Below are positions 32,357 to 40,884 of a stretch of DNA of 64,000 nucleotides, piece after piece. Below the pieces are notes generated by a model that saw only the letters and a program-made list of their open reading frames with translations, ran no database searches and was not told the origin of the DNA. This DNA is from Paenarthrobacter histidinolovorans (GTDB taxonomy: Bacteria > Actinomycetota > Actinomycetes > Actinomycetales > Micrococcaceae): contig NZ_BMPM01000009.1 of NCBI RefSeq assembly GCF_014647595.1, positions 1-64,000 of the forward strand, in the 5' to 3' direction. Position numbers and translations under genes: made by a program. The stretch's first letter is position 1. Each line of letters opens with the position of its first letter.

Positions 32357-33007
32357 TTAGCCGATCAGCCTGTTTTGGTACGCGAAGGCAACCAACTGGA
32401 TCCGGTTCTTGAGTTTGAGCTTGGACAAAATGTTCCCGATGTGGGATTTCACCGTGGCGTCGCTGAGGACCAGGGACGCGGCGATCTCTCCGTTGGCCAG
32501 GCCTTTGGCGGCCAGCATGAAGACATCGTGCTCCCGGGCCGACAAAGGTGCCAGGACTGCCGTGTTGGCCTCTGCGGGTGTGGTGTAGTCCCTGAGCAGC
32601 TCATTGGTGGCCGATGGCGCCATGACTGCGTGGCCCGAGTGGACGGTGCGGATGGTGGCGAGCAGGAATTCCGGCGTCGCGTCCTTGGTGAGGAAGCCGC
32701 CGGCGCCGGCCTGGATGGCGCGGACCACTGCTTCGTCGTGCTGGATGGTGGTGAGCACTATGACCTTGGTCCGGCTCGTGCTTTCGGTGATCCGGCGGGT
32801 GGCCGTGATCCCGTCCATGACAGGCATCCGGATGTCCATCAGCATGACGTCAGGCTCTGCGCTCGCGGCCAGTTCCACCGCCTGCTCACCGTCAGTGGCT
32901 TCACCCACCAGATCGAGATCTGCTTGGCTCCCGAGGATCATCTTCAAACCCGCGCTGAACAGGGGTTGATCGTCCACCAAGGCGACGCGGATCGGGGTTT
33001 CGTTCAT
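32357..33007 (-). CDS. NarL/FixJ-type response regulator
   Basis: A 216-residue regulator. The receiver domain (1-120) has the acidic pair DD12-13, phospho-acceptor Asp58 in LMDIRMP and Lys in FLTKDA; the LuxR-type HTH (about 150-205, LSAREHDVFMLAAKGLANGEIA, then ATVKSHIGNIL) binds DNA. Its start overlaps the kinase stop by 4 bp. Target genes unknown. Confidence 0.93.
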   Translation of the reverse strand: MNETPIRVALVDDQPLFSAGLKMILGSQADLDLVGEATDGEQAVELAASAEPDVMLMDIRMPVMDGITATRRITESTSRTKVIVLTTIQHDEAVVRAIQAGAGGFLTKDATPEFLLATIRTVHSGHAVMAPSATNELLRDYTTPAEANTAVLAPLSAREHDVFMLAAKGLANGEIAASLVLSDATVKSHIGNILSKLKLKNRIQLVAFAYQNRLIG

Positions 33008-34179
33008 GGCAGGATTGCCTCCACTTCGAAGAGTTGACCGTTGGTGAGCGTCGTAAGCCGCCCGCCTGCCGCCGTCGCGCGTTCACGCATACCGGGTATA
33101 CCGCGGCCGGTTCCCGACGGCGGCACTTCCGTCACGCCGTCGGCCAGCCTCGAGCGGATCTTCAGGCGCAGGCCGCCGGGGTCGCGGGCAACCGTCACCA
33201 CCGCGCCAGCCGGGCGATCTCCGTGCTTGAACGCGTTCGTCAGGCTTTCCTGGACGATTCTGTAGACGGTGAGGTCCTCCACCGGCGAGAGCCCCTCCAG
33301 CCCGGTGGTGTGAAGTTCAACGGGCATTCCGCTGCTCTGCAGGCGTTCGGCCAGGGCGGGCAGTTCAGCGGCCCCCGGGGCAGGGCCTTCCAACTCTGCG
33401 CCGAAACTTTGCACGAGCCGCCGCGTTTCCTGCAGGGCGCCCCTTGCTGAGGACGCAATGACGTTTGCCGCTTCTTCCACCAACTCCGGCTCAGTCCTGT
33501 GGACATAGCGGATACCTTCGGCCTGGGCTGTGATGACGGCGAGGGAATGGGCCAGGACGTCATGCAGTTCCCGGGCGATCCTGTTGCGCTCCTGCTCGAT
33601 CACCAACGCACCCGCCGTTGATTCAAGCCGGGACTCCGCCCGCTCCTTCGCCATTCGGTTGGCAGCGGCCTGGCGGCCCGATGCGGCGGCAGCCCATCCA
33701 GCGAGGTTGAGGGCCGAGAATGAGGCGAACACCAGGAAGGCGTATACAGCAATACGGAACGGGCTCGCTTCGGTCAGCTGTTTGCCGAAAACAAAGTTGA
33801 TCCACGTTGTGTCGGCGAACCAATTCACGGTGACCATGCAGGCGGCGGTCAGGGCCGCGACCGGGAGGGGCCAACGCTGCCGTTCCTTCCAGCCGAGAGT
33901 GGCGAAGAAGAAGAGCGCCGGCAGGCAAACGTAAGGGGTGGCCCCAGACAGCATGACGCTCGGGAAGATGCCAAACGCCTGGAAACCCAGGGCTGCGAAC
34001 GCAAAGATCACGGCAGGGACGGGAACCAGTTCGGCCGCGGCAACTGCGGCCGTGAACGCGATCAGGACCGCGCTCGCGGAATCGAAGGTGCGTTCCTCGA
34101 GAATCATGAGTGCCGCGAGCATGCCCAGTCCTGCCAATGGTGCGGCTGCTGGGCGAAGCGCCAGGATTCTCGGTGACAT
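33004..34179 (-). CDS. Sensor histidine kinase, DesK/NarX type (HisKA_3)
   Basis: A 391-residue membrane kinase with four to six N-terminal hydrophobic segments (residues 5-160), a short coiled link, the H-box ARELHDVLAHSLAV (His206 autophosphorylation) and an ATPase domain with IVQESLTNAFKHG (N-box) and GTGRGIPGMRERATAAGG. There is no large extracellular domain, so membrane state or an intramembrane ligand is the likely signal. Coupled to the NarL-type regulator. Confidence 0.92.
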   Translation of the reverse strand: MSPRILALRPAAAPLAGLGMLAALMILEERTFDSASAVLIAFTAAVAAAELVPVPAVIFAFAALGFQAFGIFPSVMLSGATPYVCLPALFFFATLGWKERQRWPLPVAALTAACMVTVNWFADTTWINFVFGKQLTEASPFRIAVYAFLVFASFSALNLAGWAAAASGRQAAANRMAKERAESRLESTAGALVIEQERNRIARELHDVLAHSLAVITAQAEGIRYVHRTEPELVEEAANVIASSARGALQETRRLVQSFGAELEGPAPGAAELPALAERLQSSGMPVELHTTGLEGLSPVEDLTVYRIVQESLTNAFKHGDRPAGAVVTVARDPGGLRLKIRSRLADGVTEVPPSGTGRGIPGMRERATAAGGRLTTLTNGQLFEVEAILP

Positions 34180-34296
34180 GCTTCAACCCTAGGGGGAGCC
34201 GCCCGGGCACGGGCGCCGTTTGACCCGGGTTCATCCAGTCGGGGGAGCAAGTTCGTCCGAGGGGCTGAGGAAAACAACCGCCAGCGCCAGTCATAT

Positions 34297-34355
34297 TGCG
34301 TTTGCGGAGTGAACGGCGTGCAACTGAACGCATTTGCGGGCCTACACTGATTCCA
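34297..34355 (+). promoter_or_regulatory. Promoter/operator of the mod operon, possibly leaderless
   Basis: TGCGTT (34297-34302) and AACGCA (34327-34332) are inverted arms flanking the probable -35 region. A -10 TACACT (34343-34348) ends 6 nt before the ATG at 34355, and no ribosome-binding site is present, so the transcript probably begins at the ATG. Confidence 0.45.
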
Positions 34356-34765
34356 TGCCGCAAATACGAATTTCCGAAGCCGCTCGCTTCCTTGGCGTCA
34401 GTGACGACACCGTGAGGCGTTGGACGGAGAACGGGACGCTAACGCCGCAGAAGGACTCAGCAGGTCGCCTGGCTGTTGATGGGCTGGAACTCGCCACTCT
34501 TGCGCGCGGCCAGTCCCATCTGCCGGAGGACCCCACCCGTCCCGGCAGTTCGGCCCGCAACCGCTTCGTCGGCCTGGTCACCGGAATTACGGCTGACAAG
34601 GTGATGGCGCAGGTTGAGCTTCAGTGTGGTCCGTTCCGTGTGGTGTCCCTCATGAGCAGCGAAGCCGTGCGGGAACTAGGGCTTGAGCTCGGTTCGGTGG
34701 CCACCGCCGTGGTCAAGGCAACCACAGTCATTATCGAAACACCTCAGGGAAAGAGCATCATATGA
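34355..34765 (+). CDS. HTH - TOBE (Mop) molybdate-responsive regulator
   Basis: A 136-residue protein. Residues 1-50 are an excisionase/MerR-like winged HTH (ISEAARFLGVSDDTVRRWTENG); residues 70-136 are a TOBE/Mop domain (NRFVGLVTGITADKVMAQVEL, VVKATTVIIETPQ) that binds molybdate or tungstate in this family. It heads the mod operon and its stop overlaps modA (ATGA), so it probably senses molybdate and controls its own operon. This is a different build from ModE. Confidence 0.85.
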   Translation: MPQIRISEAARFLGVSDDTVRRWTENGTLTPQKDSAGRLAVDGLELATLARGQSHLPEDPTRPGSSARNRFVGLVTGITADKVMAQVELQCGPFRVVSLMSSEAVRELGLELGSVATAVVKATTVIIETPQGKSII

Positions 34766-35550
34766 GCATCCGCCGTCAACACTTCACCGCAATCCTGGCG
34801 GCCGGCACATTGGCGGCAGCCCTGGCCGGATGCGGTTCAGGCACCAACGCCACGGCCACTCCCACGTCTTCGCTGTCCGGCGAGATCACCGTGTTTGCGG
34901 CAGCCTCCCTCAAAACCACCTTCACCCAGTTGGCCAAGGACTTCGAGGCGGCCAATCCGGGCACAAAGGTGAAACTGAGTTTCGCAGGTTCCTCGGATCT
35001 GGTGACCCAGATAACCCAGGGCGCCCCGGCCGACGTCTTTGCCTCCGCCGACACCAAGAACATGACCAAGCTGGCCGACGCCAAGCTGGTGGACGGTACC
35101 GCGACAAACTTCGCTACGAATGTCCTTGAGATTGCCGTCCCACCCAGCAACCCGGCGTCGATCTCTTCCTTCGCAGACCTCGCCAAACCGGGCGTCAAGG
35201 TGGTCACCTGCGCCAGCCAGGTGCCCTGCGGTGCGGCAGCCGACGCCGTCGAGAAAGCCAGCGGCGTGGCCTTGACCCCTGTCAGTGAAGAGTCCTCTGT
35301 GACCGATGTCCTGGGCAAGGTCACCTCCGGCGAGGCCGACGCCGGCCTGGTTTACGTGACGGACGTCAAGGGAGCCGGCGACAAGGTGAAGGGCATTCCG
35401 TTCGCTGAATCGGACAAGGCCGTCAACACCTACCCGATCGCCACGGTAGGCTCCAGCAAGAACAAGGAGCTGGCGGCGGCTTTCGTTGCCGCTGTGACCA
35501 GCGACAAGGGCAGGAAGGTTCTGGGAGACGCCGGTTTCGGCGCACCGTAG
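34762..35550 (+). CDS. modA: Molybdate ABC transporter, substrate-binding lipoprotein
   Basis: A 262-residue binding protein with lipobox LAGC near residue 24. Mature domain begins ITVFAAASLKTTFTQLA, the classic ModA N-terminus; AGSSDLVTQITQGAPADVFASAD provides oxyanion-binding Ser residues, and GEADAGLVYVTD closes the cleft. Overlaps the HTH-TOBE gene by 4 bp. Captures molybdate/tungstate outside the membrane. Confidence 0.95.
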   Translation: MSIRRQHFTAILAAGTLAAALAGCGSGTNATATPTSSLSGEITVFAAASLKTTFTQLAKDFEAANPGTKVKLSFAGSSDLVTQITQGAPADVFASADTKNMTKLADAKLVDGTATNFATNVLEIAVPPSNPASISSFADLAKPGVKVVTCASQVPCGAAADAVEKASGVALTPVSEESSVTDVLGKVTSGEADAGLVYVTDVKGAGDKVKGIPFAESDKAVNTYPIATVGSSKNKELAAAFVAAVTSDKGRKVLGDAGFGAP

Positions 35551-35557
35551 GGAGAGC

Positions 35558-36367
35558 ATGAAGACCACCACCGGCTACCACGGCGTCCCTCGATGGATCT
35601 ATGCCGTGGCAGCAGCGGGCGGCCTCCTGGTGGTCCTTCCGCTGGCGGCCATGCTGCTGCGCGTCAACTGGCCGCAGTTCATTCCGCTGATCACCTCGGA
35701 GTCTTCCCTCGCGGCGTTGGGCCTGAGTCTGCGGACCTCTGCAGCCAGCACGGTTCTGTGCATCGTGCTGGGCGTGCCGTTGGCGTTGGTGCTGGCACGC
35801 GGCGAGTTCCCGGGGCAGAAACTCCTGAGGTCCTTCGTCCTGCTGCCGCTCGTGCTGCCACCGGTGGTCGGGGGTATTGCGCTGCTCTACACTTTCGGGC
35901 GGCAGGGCCTGCTGGGGAAGTCCCTGGAAGCCGCAGGGATCCAGATCGCGTTCTCAACCACTGCGGTGGTCCTGGCGCAGACGTTCGTGGCCCTGCCCTT
36001 CCTGGTGGTCAGTCTGGAGGGCGCCCTGCGGTCGGCGGGAAACAGGTACGAAGCCGTGGCTGCGACGCTCGGGGCCAAACCCACCACGGTCCTTCGCCGC
36101 GTCACCCTTCCGCTGGTCCTGCCAGGTTTGGCGTCCGGGGCTGTCTTGTCGTTCGCGCGCAGCCTGGGGGAGTTCGGCGCCACCTTGACGTTTGCGGGCA
36201 GCCTGGAAGGGGTCACCCGGACGTTGCCGCTGGAAATTTACCTCCAGCGCGAGACCGACGCCGACGCCGCCGTCGCGCTTTCCCTCGTCTTGGTTGCCGT
36301 GGCAGTCGCGGTGGTGGGGTTGAGCTACGGTGGCCGTCGGCGCACACCTGCGGCGGTCCAGTCATGA
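35558..36367 (+). CDS. modB: Molybdate ABC transporter permease
   Basis: A 269-residue membrane protein with five to six helices. The coupling loop EAVAATLGAKPTTVLRRVTL and following GLASGAVLSFARSLGEFGATL are diagnostic of ModB. Seven bp after modA and overlapping modC by 4 bp (ATGA). Confidence 0.95.
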   Translation: MKTTTGYHGVPRWIYAVAAAGGLLVVLPLAAMLLRVNWPQFIPLITSESSLAALGLSLRTSAASTVLCIVLGVPLALVLARGEFPGQKLLRSFVLLPLVLPPVVGGIALLYTFGRQGLLGKSLEAAGIQIAFSTTAVVLAQTFVALPFLVVSLEGALRSAGNRYEAVAATLGAKPTTVLRRVTLPLVLPGLASGAVLSFARSLGEFGATLTFAGSLEGVTRTLPLEIYLQRETDADAAVALSLVLVAVAVAVVGLSYGGRRRTPAAVQS

Positions 36368-37434
36368 GCTTCGAACTGCAGGCCAGCCTCCAGGCCAGAA
36401 ATTTCGAGATGTCCTTGAGCCTCACGGACCATGAAACCGTTGCCATTCTCGGTCCCAACGGCGCGGGCAAATCAACGTTGTTGGCAGTGATCGCCGGGCT
36501 GTTGCGGCCCGATTCCGGCTCAGCCAGGATTGCCGGGCGGCAGTTGTTCAACCTCGACGCCGGTACGCGCCATTGGGACGCCCCGCACCTGCGCGGCACG
36601 GCCCTCCTGGCGCAGGAGGCGCTGCTGTTCCCGCACCTGAGCGTGGTGGACAACGTCGCCTTTGGACCCCGCAGCGCCGGTGCTCCCAAAGCTGCGGCCC
36701 GGGAAACGGCGCAGCGTTGGCTCGCGGAAGTGGACGCCCTGCAACTGGCCGACAGGAAGCCCGCCCAGCTCTCCGGAGGCCAGGCGCAGCGGGTTGCCGT
36801 GGCGCGTGCCCTTGCCGCCGAGCCGGAACTGCTGCTCCTGGACGAGCCCATGGCTGCCCTGGACATCCACGCGGCACCCCTGCTGCGCCGTGTCCTGAAA
36901 CGCGTGTTGAAGGACCGGAAGGCCATCATCGTCACGCACGATGTCCTGGACGCCTACATGCTGGCAGACCGGGTAGTTGTGGTGGAAAACGGCCGGATTG
37001 TCGAAGAAGGTCCCACGCGCCAGGTCCTGGAACGGCCCAGAAGCCACTTCGCCGCCGGACTTGCGGGTCTGAATCTCGTCGGCGGAACCTTGGGTCAAGA
37101 AGGGATCACGACGCCGGATGGCCGGGTTTTCGCCGGACAGCACGATCCCGACTGGTCACCTGTGCCCGGCCAGGCAGGCGTGGCGGCGTTCCCGCCGTCG
37201 AGCGTTTCCGTCTTCCTGGGTGATGTGCACGGAAGCCCGCGCAACTCCTATGCGGTGACCATCACCGACCTCGAACCGCACGGGGACCAGATCCGGGTAC
37301 GCGCCAGCGCCGGCACCGACGGCACGTTGTCCGCCGATATCACGCCTGCAGCTTCCGCAGACCTCGGCCTTGCCCCCGGGATGGAGGTGCGGTTCGTGGT
37401 GAAGTCCGCACTGGTGTCGGTCTACCCGGCGTGA
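36364..37434 (+). CDS. modC: Molybdate ABC transporter ATP-binding protein
   Basis: A 356-residue ATPase. Walker A GPNGAGKST, signature LSGGQAQRVAVARAL, Walker B LLLLDEPMAALD, switch VTHD, then a C-terminal TOBE/Mop regulatory domain (about residues 290-355) that may sense molybdate. ATG 36364 overlaps the modB stop; a long open frame upstream is an artefact of overlap with modB. Ends 3 bp from the convergent PPOx gene. Confidence 0.94.
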   Translation: MSFELQASLQARNFEMSLSLTDHETVAILGPNGAGKSTLLAVIAGLLRPDSGSARIAGRQLFNLDAGTRHWDAPHLRGTALLAQEALLFPHLSVVDNVAFGPRSAGAPKAAARETAQRWLAEVDALQLADRKPAQLSGGQAQRVAVARALAAEPELLLLDEPMAALDIHAAPLLRRVLKRVLKDRKAIIVTHDVLDAYMLADRVVVVENGRIVEEGPTRQVLERPRSHFAAGLAGLNLVGGTLGQEGITTPDGRVFAGQHDPDWSPVPGQAGVAAFPPSSVSVFLGDVHGSPRNSYAVTITDLEPHGDQIRVRASAGTDGTLSADITPAASADLGLAPGMEVRFVVKSALVSVYPA

Positions 37435-37437
37435 GTC

Positions 37438-38055
37438 CTAGTCCCGGTACATCCGCTCCGCATAGGACGGCCCGTAGTAGCTCTCGAGCTCTTCCAAAGG
37501 CGTTTCGGGCTGGGTGTAGGCCTGGGCGAGCGTTGCGATGCTGGGCAGGTCTTCGGCTTCCCATGTTTCCGGTTCCCACAGCCCGCTCCGCATAAAGGCC
37601 TTGCCGCAGTGTGTGAACACTTCCTCCACTGACACCACGACGGCGGCGCGTGGCCTATGCCCCTTCACTACCATCTGATCGAAGAAGTCCGCGTCGCGCA
37701 CAATCCGTGCCGTGCCGTTGATCCGCAGGGTGTCCGTCCGGCCAGGCACCACGGAGAGGATGCCGACGTTGGGGTTCTCCAGGATGTTGTGGAAACCGAA
37801 CGCGAGCTTGTTGCCCGGGCGCTCGGGGATGGCGATGGTGTGCTCGTCCAGGACGTGGATGAAGCCGGCGGGGTCCCCCTTGGGTGAGGCATCCACGCGG
37901 CCGTGCGCGTCCGTCGTCGAGAGCACGCAGAAAGGGCTGGCAGCAAGCCATTGCCGGTCGAAGTCACTGAGCGCCGTGCGGACCTTTTTACGCACACGCT
38001 CAAGGGGCAATCCGATCAAAGCTTCGAGTTCAGCAGCGGTGGAGATGGTGTCCAT
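37438..38055 (-). CDS. Pyridoxamine 5'-phosphate oxidase-family protein
   Basis: A 205-residue split-barrel protein of the type found with MSMEG_1061-like members. SPFCVLSTTDAHGRVDASPKGDPAGF forms the first strands and flavin/F420-contact region, and NPNVGILSVVPGRTDTLRINGTARI is the other family block. It may use FMN or F420 to reduce small compounds; substrate unknown. Divergent from clpB by 137 bp and convergent with modC. Confidence 0.85.
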   Translation of the reverse strand: MDTISTAAELEALIGLPLERVRKKVRTALSDFDRQWLAASPFCVLSTTDAHGRVDASPKGDPAGFIHVLDEHTIAIPERPGNKLAFGFHNILENPNVGILSVVPGRTDTLRINGTARIVRDADFFDQMVVKGHRPRAAVVVSVEEVFTHCGKAFMRSGLWEPETWEAEDLPSIATLAQAYTQPETPLEELESYYGPSYAERMYRD

Positions 38056-38132
38056 GCCCCCAGCCTAACCGTGCGGCTATGGACACCGGTTTCGCCGTGG
38101 GCAAACATGGAAGCAATGACCCCGAAATCAAA

Positions 38133-38153
38133 CTTGAGCGTAGTAGACTCAAC
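38133..38153. promoter_or_regulatory. HAIR element (HspR operator) upstream of clpB
   Basis: CTTGAGC-N7-ACTCAAC, two mismatches (outer positions) from the HspR-associated inverted repeat CTTGAGT-N7-ACTCAAG. It is 40 bp before the clpB start. HspR-repressed clpB is known in Streptomyces and Mycobacterium; hspR itself is not in the window. Confidence 0.8.
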
Positions 38154-38192
38154 TTTGAAAGTATTGGTCACACTCCAGAAAGGGAGCACTCT

Positions 38193-40850
38193 TTGGACGT
38201 CAAATTCACTACCAAAAGCCAGGAGGCCCTTTCTGCGGCCGCCATGAACGCCTCAACGGCCGGGAACCCCCAGCTGGAGCCGGCGCACTTGCTGAAGGCC
38301 CTCATGGACCAGAGGGAGGGTGTTGCCGTGGCTCTTCTGCGTGCCACGGGAGCCGATCCCGACGCGGTGAGCGTGCAGGCAAGCTCGGCCATCAAAGCCC
38401 TGCCGTCCTCGTCCGGCACCTCCGTGCAGCAGGCGCAGCTGTCCCGCCAGTCCATGCAGGCGATCCAGGCCGCACAAAACGAGGCCGACAAACTCGGCGA
38501 TTCCTTCGTTTCCACCGAGCACCTGCTGCTGGGGCTTTCTGCCGGAAGTGACGCCGTCGGGAAGTTAATGCGCGACGCCGGTGCCTCCCACGAGGCGCTT
38601 CTCGCCGCCCTGCCAGGCGTCCGCGGGAATGGAAACGTCACCTCCCCGGATCCCGAAAACACCTTCCAGGCCCTGGAGAAGTTCGGCACGGACCTGACCG
38701 CCGTGGCCCGTTCGGGCAAGCTGGACCCCGTTATCGGGCGTGACGGCGAGATCCGGCGCGTGGTCCAGGTGCTGAGCCGCCGTACCAAAAACAACCCCGT
38801 CCTGATCGGTGAGCCCGGCGTCGGCAAGACCGCCGTCGTCGAAGGCCTCGCGCAGCGCATGGTTGCCGGCGACGTACCCGAGAGCCTGCGCGGCAAGACC
38901 CTCATCGCCCTGGACCTCGCCTCCATGGTGGCCGGCGCCAAGTACCGCGGCGAATTCGAGGAACGGCTCAAGGCTGTGCTTGAGGAAATCAAGAACAGCA
39001 ACGGGCAGATTGTCACGTTCATCGACGAAATCCACACGGTAGTGGGTGCCGGAGCCACCGGTGACAGCGCCATGGATGCCGGCAACATGCTCAAGCCCAT
39101 GCTGGCCCGCGGTGAGCTGCGGCTGATCGGTGCCACCACGCTCGACGAATACCGCGAAAACATCGAAAAGGACCCTGCGCTGGAGCGCCGCTTTCAGCAG
39201 GTCTACGTTGGCGAACCCAGCGTCGAGGACACCATCGGCATCCTCCGCGGCCTGAAGGAACGCTACGAGGCACACCACAAGGTAGCCATCGCAGACTCAG
39301 CCTTGGTGGCAGCCGCGACCCTCTCCAATCGCTACATCTCGGGTCGGCAGCTGCCTGACAAAGCCATCGACCTGGTGGACGAAGCCGCGTCCCGGCTCCG
39401 CATGGAAATCGATTCGGCGCCCGAAGAGATCGACCAGCTCCGCCGCGCCGTCGACCGTTTGACCATGGAAGAACTGGCCCTCCAGAACGAAACCGACCCC
39501 GCCTCCGTGGAGCGGCTCGCCGCAATCCGCGCCGATATGGCGGACAAGAAGGAAGAACTCAACGCCCTTAACGCCCGGTGGGAGGCGGAGAAAGCCGGAT
39601 TGAACCGCGTGGGTGACCTGAAGGCCAAGATCGACGAGCTTCGTTCGGCCGCGGACAAGCACCAGCGCGAAGGTGACCTCGAATCGGCGTCGCGGATTCT
39701 GTACGGCGAACTGCCCGCACTGGAACGGGAGCTGAGCGCCGCTGCCGAGGAAGAGTCCGCGCGTGGCGGTTCGAAGCCTGAGCTGATGGTGGCCGAGGAT
39801 GTCACCGCCGACGACATTGCCGAGGTCATTTCGGCCTGGACAGGTATCCCTGCCGGCCGCATGCTCCAAGGCGAGTCCCAGAAGCTGCTGCACATGGAAG
39901 AAGAGCTTGGCAAGCGCCTGATCGGCCAGAGCAAGGCCGTGCAGGCCGTGTCCGATGCTGTTCGTCGTGCCCGCGCCGGCATCAGTGACCCCAATCGTCC
40001 GACGGGTTCGTTCCTGTTCCTGGGCCCCACCGGCGTGGGTAAGACGGAGCTGGCCAAGGCTTTGGCTGACTTCCTCTTCGACGACGAACGCGCCATGATC
40101 CGGATCGACATGTCCGAGTACAGCGAGAAGCACGCAGTTGCCCGCCTGGTCGGTGCCCCTCCGGGATACGTCGGCTACGAAGAAGGCGGCCAGCTCACCG
40201 AGGCTGTGCGTCGTCGCCCCTACTCCGTGGTTCTGCTGGACGAGGTGGAAAAGGCCCACCCCGAGGTCTTCGACATCCTCCTGCAGGTTCTCGACGACGG
40301 TCGCCTCACCGACGGCCAGGGCCGCACCGTGGACTTCCGCAACACCATCCTGGTACTGACGTCCAACTCCGGAAGCCAGTTCCTGGTTGACCCGTCGCTG
40401 GATGCCAGGGCCAAGCGCGAGGCTGTCATGGCCGTTGTCCAGGCGTCGTTCAAGCCCGAGTTCCTGAACCGTCTGGACGAGATCGTGCTGTTCGATCCGC
40501 TGTCCGTTGAGGAACTTGCCCGGATCGTTGAGCTGCACGTGGCTGAATTGGGGAACCGTCTCCGCGATCGCCGCCTCAGCCTGGAGGTTACCGACGGCGC
40601 CCGCGCCTGGTTGGCGATGTCCGGCTACGATCCCGCCTATGGCGCCCGGCCCTTGCGCCGCCTGGTCCAGCGCGAGATCGGTGACCGCCTGGCCAAGGAA
40701 ATCCTGGCAGGGGAGATCAGTGACGGCGATACCGTTCTGGTTGATACCGCCGCTGATGTGGACGAGCTCACCATTGCGGGTCTTGAGGCGCTCTCGAACC
40801 CCGACGGCGGTGCGCCCGCAGGCACGGGCCTCACCGTCCGCAGGAAGTAA
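38193..40850 (+). CDS. clpB: ATP-dependent disaggregase ClpB
   Basis: An 885-residue Hsp100 chaperone. Order: N-domain (1-150, two Clp_N repeats), NBD1 with Walker A GEPGVGKTAV and Walker B FIDEIHT, a coiled-coil middle domain (about 410-525, the ClpB hallmark), NBD2 with GPTGVGKTEL and LLDEVEKAHPEV, and the C-terminal domain. It lacks the IGF loop of ClpA/ClpX, so it is a DnaK-linked disaggregase. Start is TTG 38193, with AGGGAG 6 nt before it; family proteins begin MDVKFTTKSQEAL, which fits. Confidence 0.95.
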   Translation: MDVKFTTKSQEALSAAAMNASTAGNPQLEPAHLLKALMDQREGVAVALLRATGADPDAVSVQASSAIKALPSSSGTSVQQAQLSRQSMQAIQAAQNEADKLGDSFVSTEHLLLGLSAGSDAVGKLMRDAGASHEALLAALPGVRGNGNVTSPDPENTFQALEKFGTDLTAVARSGKLDPVIGRDGEIRRVVQVLSRRTKNNPVLIGEPGVGKTAVVEGLAQRMVAGDVPESLRGKTLIALDLASMVAGAKYRGEFEERLKAVLEEIKNSNGQIVTFIDEIHTVVGAGATGDSAMDAGNMLKPMLARGELRLIGATTLDEYRENIEKDPALERRFQQVYVGEPSVEDTIGILRGLKERYEAHHKVAIADSALVAAATLSNRYISGRQLPDKAIDLVDEAASRLRMEIDSAPEEIDQLRRAVDRLTMEELALQNETDPASVERLAAIRADMADKKEELNALNARWEAEKAGLNRVGDLKAKIDELRSAADKHQREGDLESASRILYGELPALERELSAAAEEESARGGSKPELMVAEDVTADDIAEVISAWTGIPAGRMLQGESQKLLHMEEELGKRLIGQSKAVQAVSDAVRRARAGISDPNRPTGSFLFLGPTGVGKTELAKALADFLFDDERAMIRIDMSEYSEKHAVARLVGAPPGYVGYEEGGQLTEAVRRRPYSVVLLDEVEKAHPEVFDILLQVLDDGRLTDGQGRTVDFRNTILVLTSNSGSQFLVDPSLDARAKREAVMAVVQASFKPEFLNRLDEIVLFDPLSVEELARIVELHVAELGNRLRDRRLSLEVTDGARAWLAMSGYDPAYGARPLRRLVQREIGDRLAKEILAGEISDGDTVLVDTAADVDELTIAGLEALSNPDGGAPAGTGLTVRRK

Positions 40851-40856
40851 GTCCGG

Positions 40857-40884
40857 CCGGCGCTACTTGTCCGGCGCTACTTGT
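40857..40884. repeat. 14-bp tandem direct repeat between clpB and the septum-formation gene
   Basis: CCGGCGCTACTTGT occurs twice in tandem. The second copy holds the stop codon of the minus-strand septum-formation gene (40877-40879). Probably a simple slippage duplication. Confidence 0.7.

Noticed and set aside
39297..40538. 413-residue open frame antisense to clpB
   Set aside because: Shadow of clpB codon bias; no ribosome-binding site, no domain.
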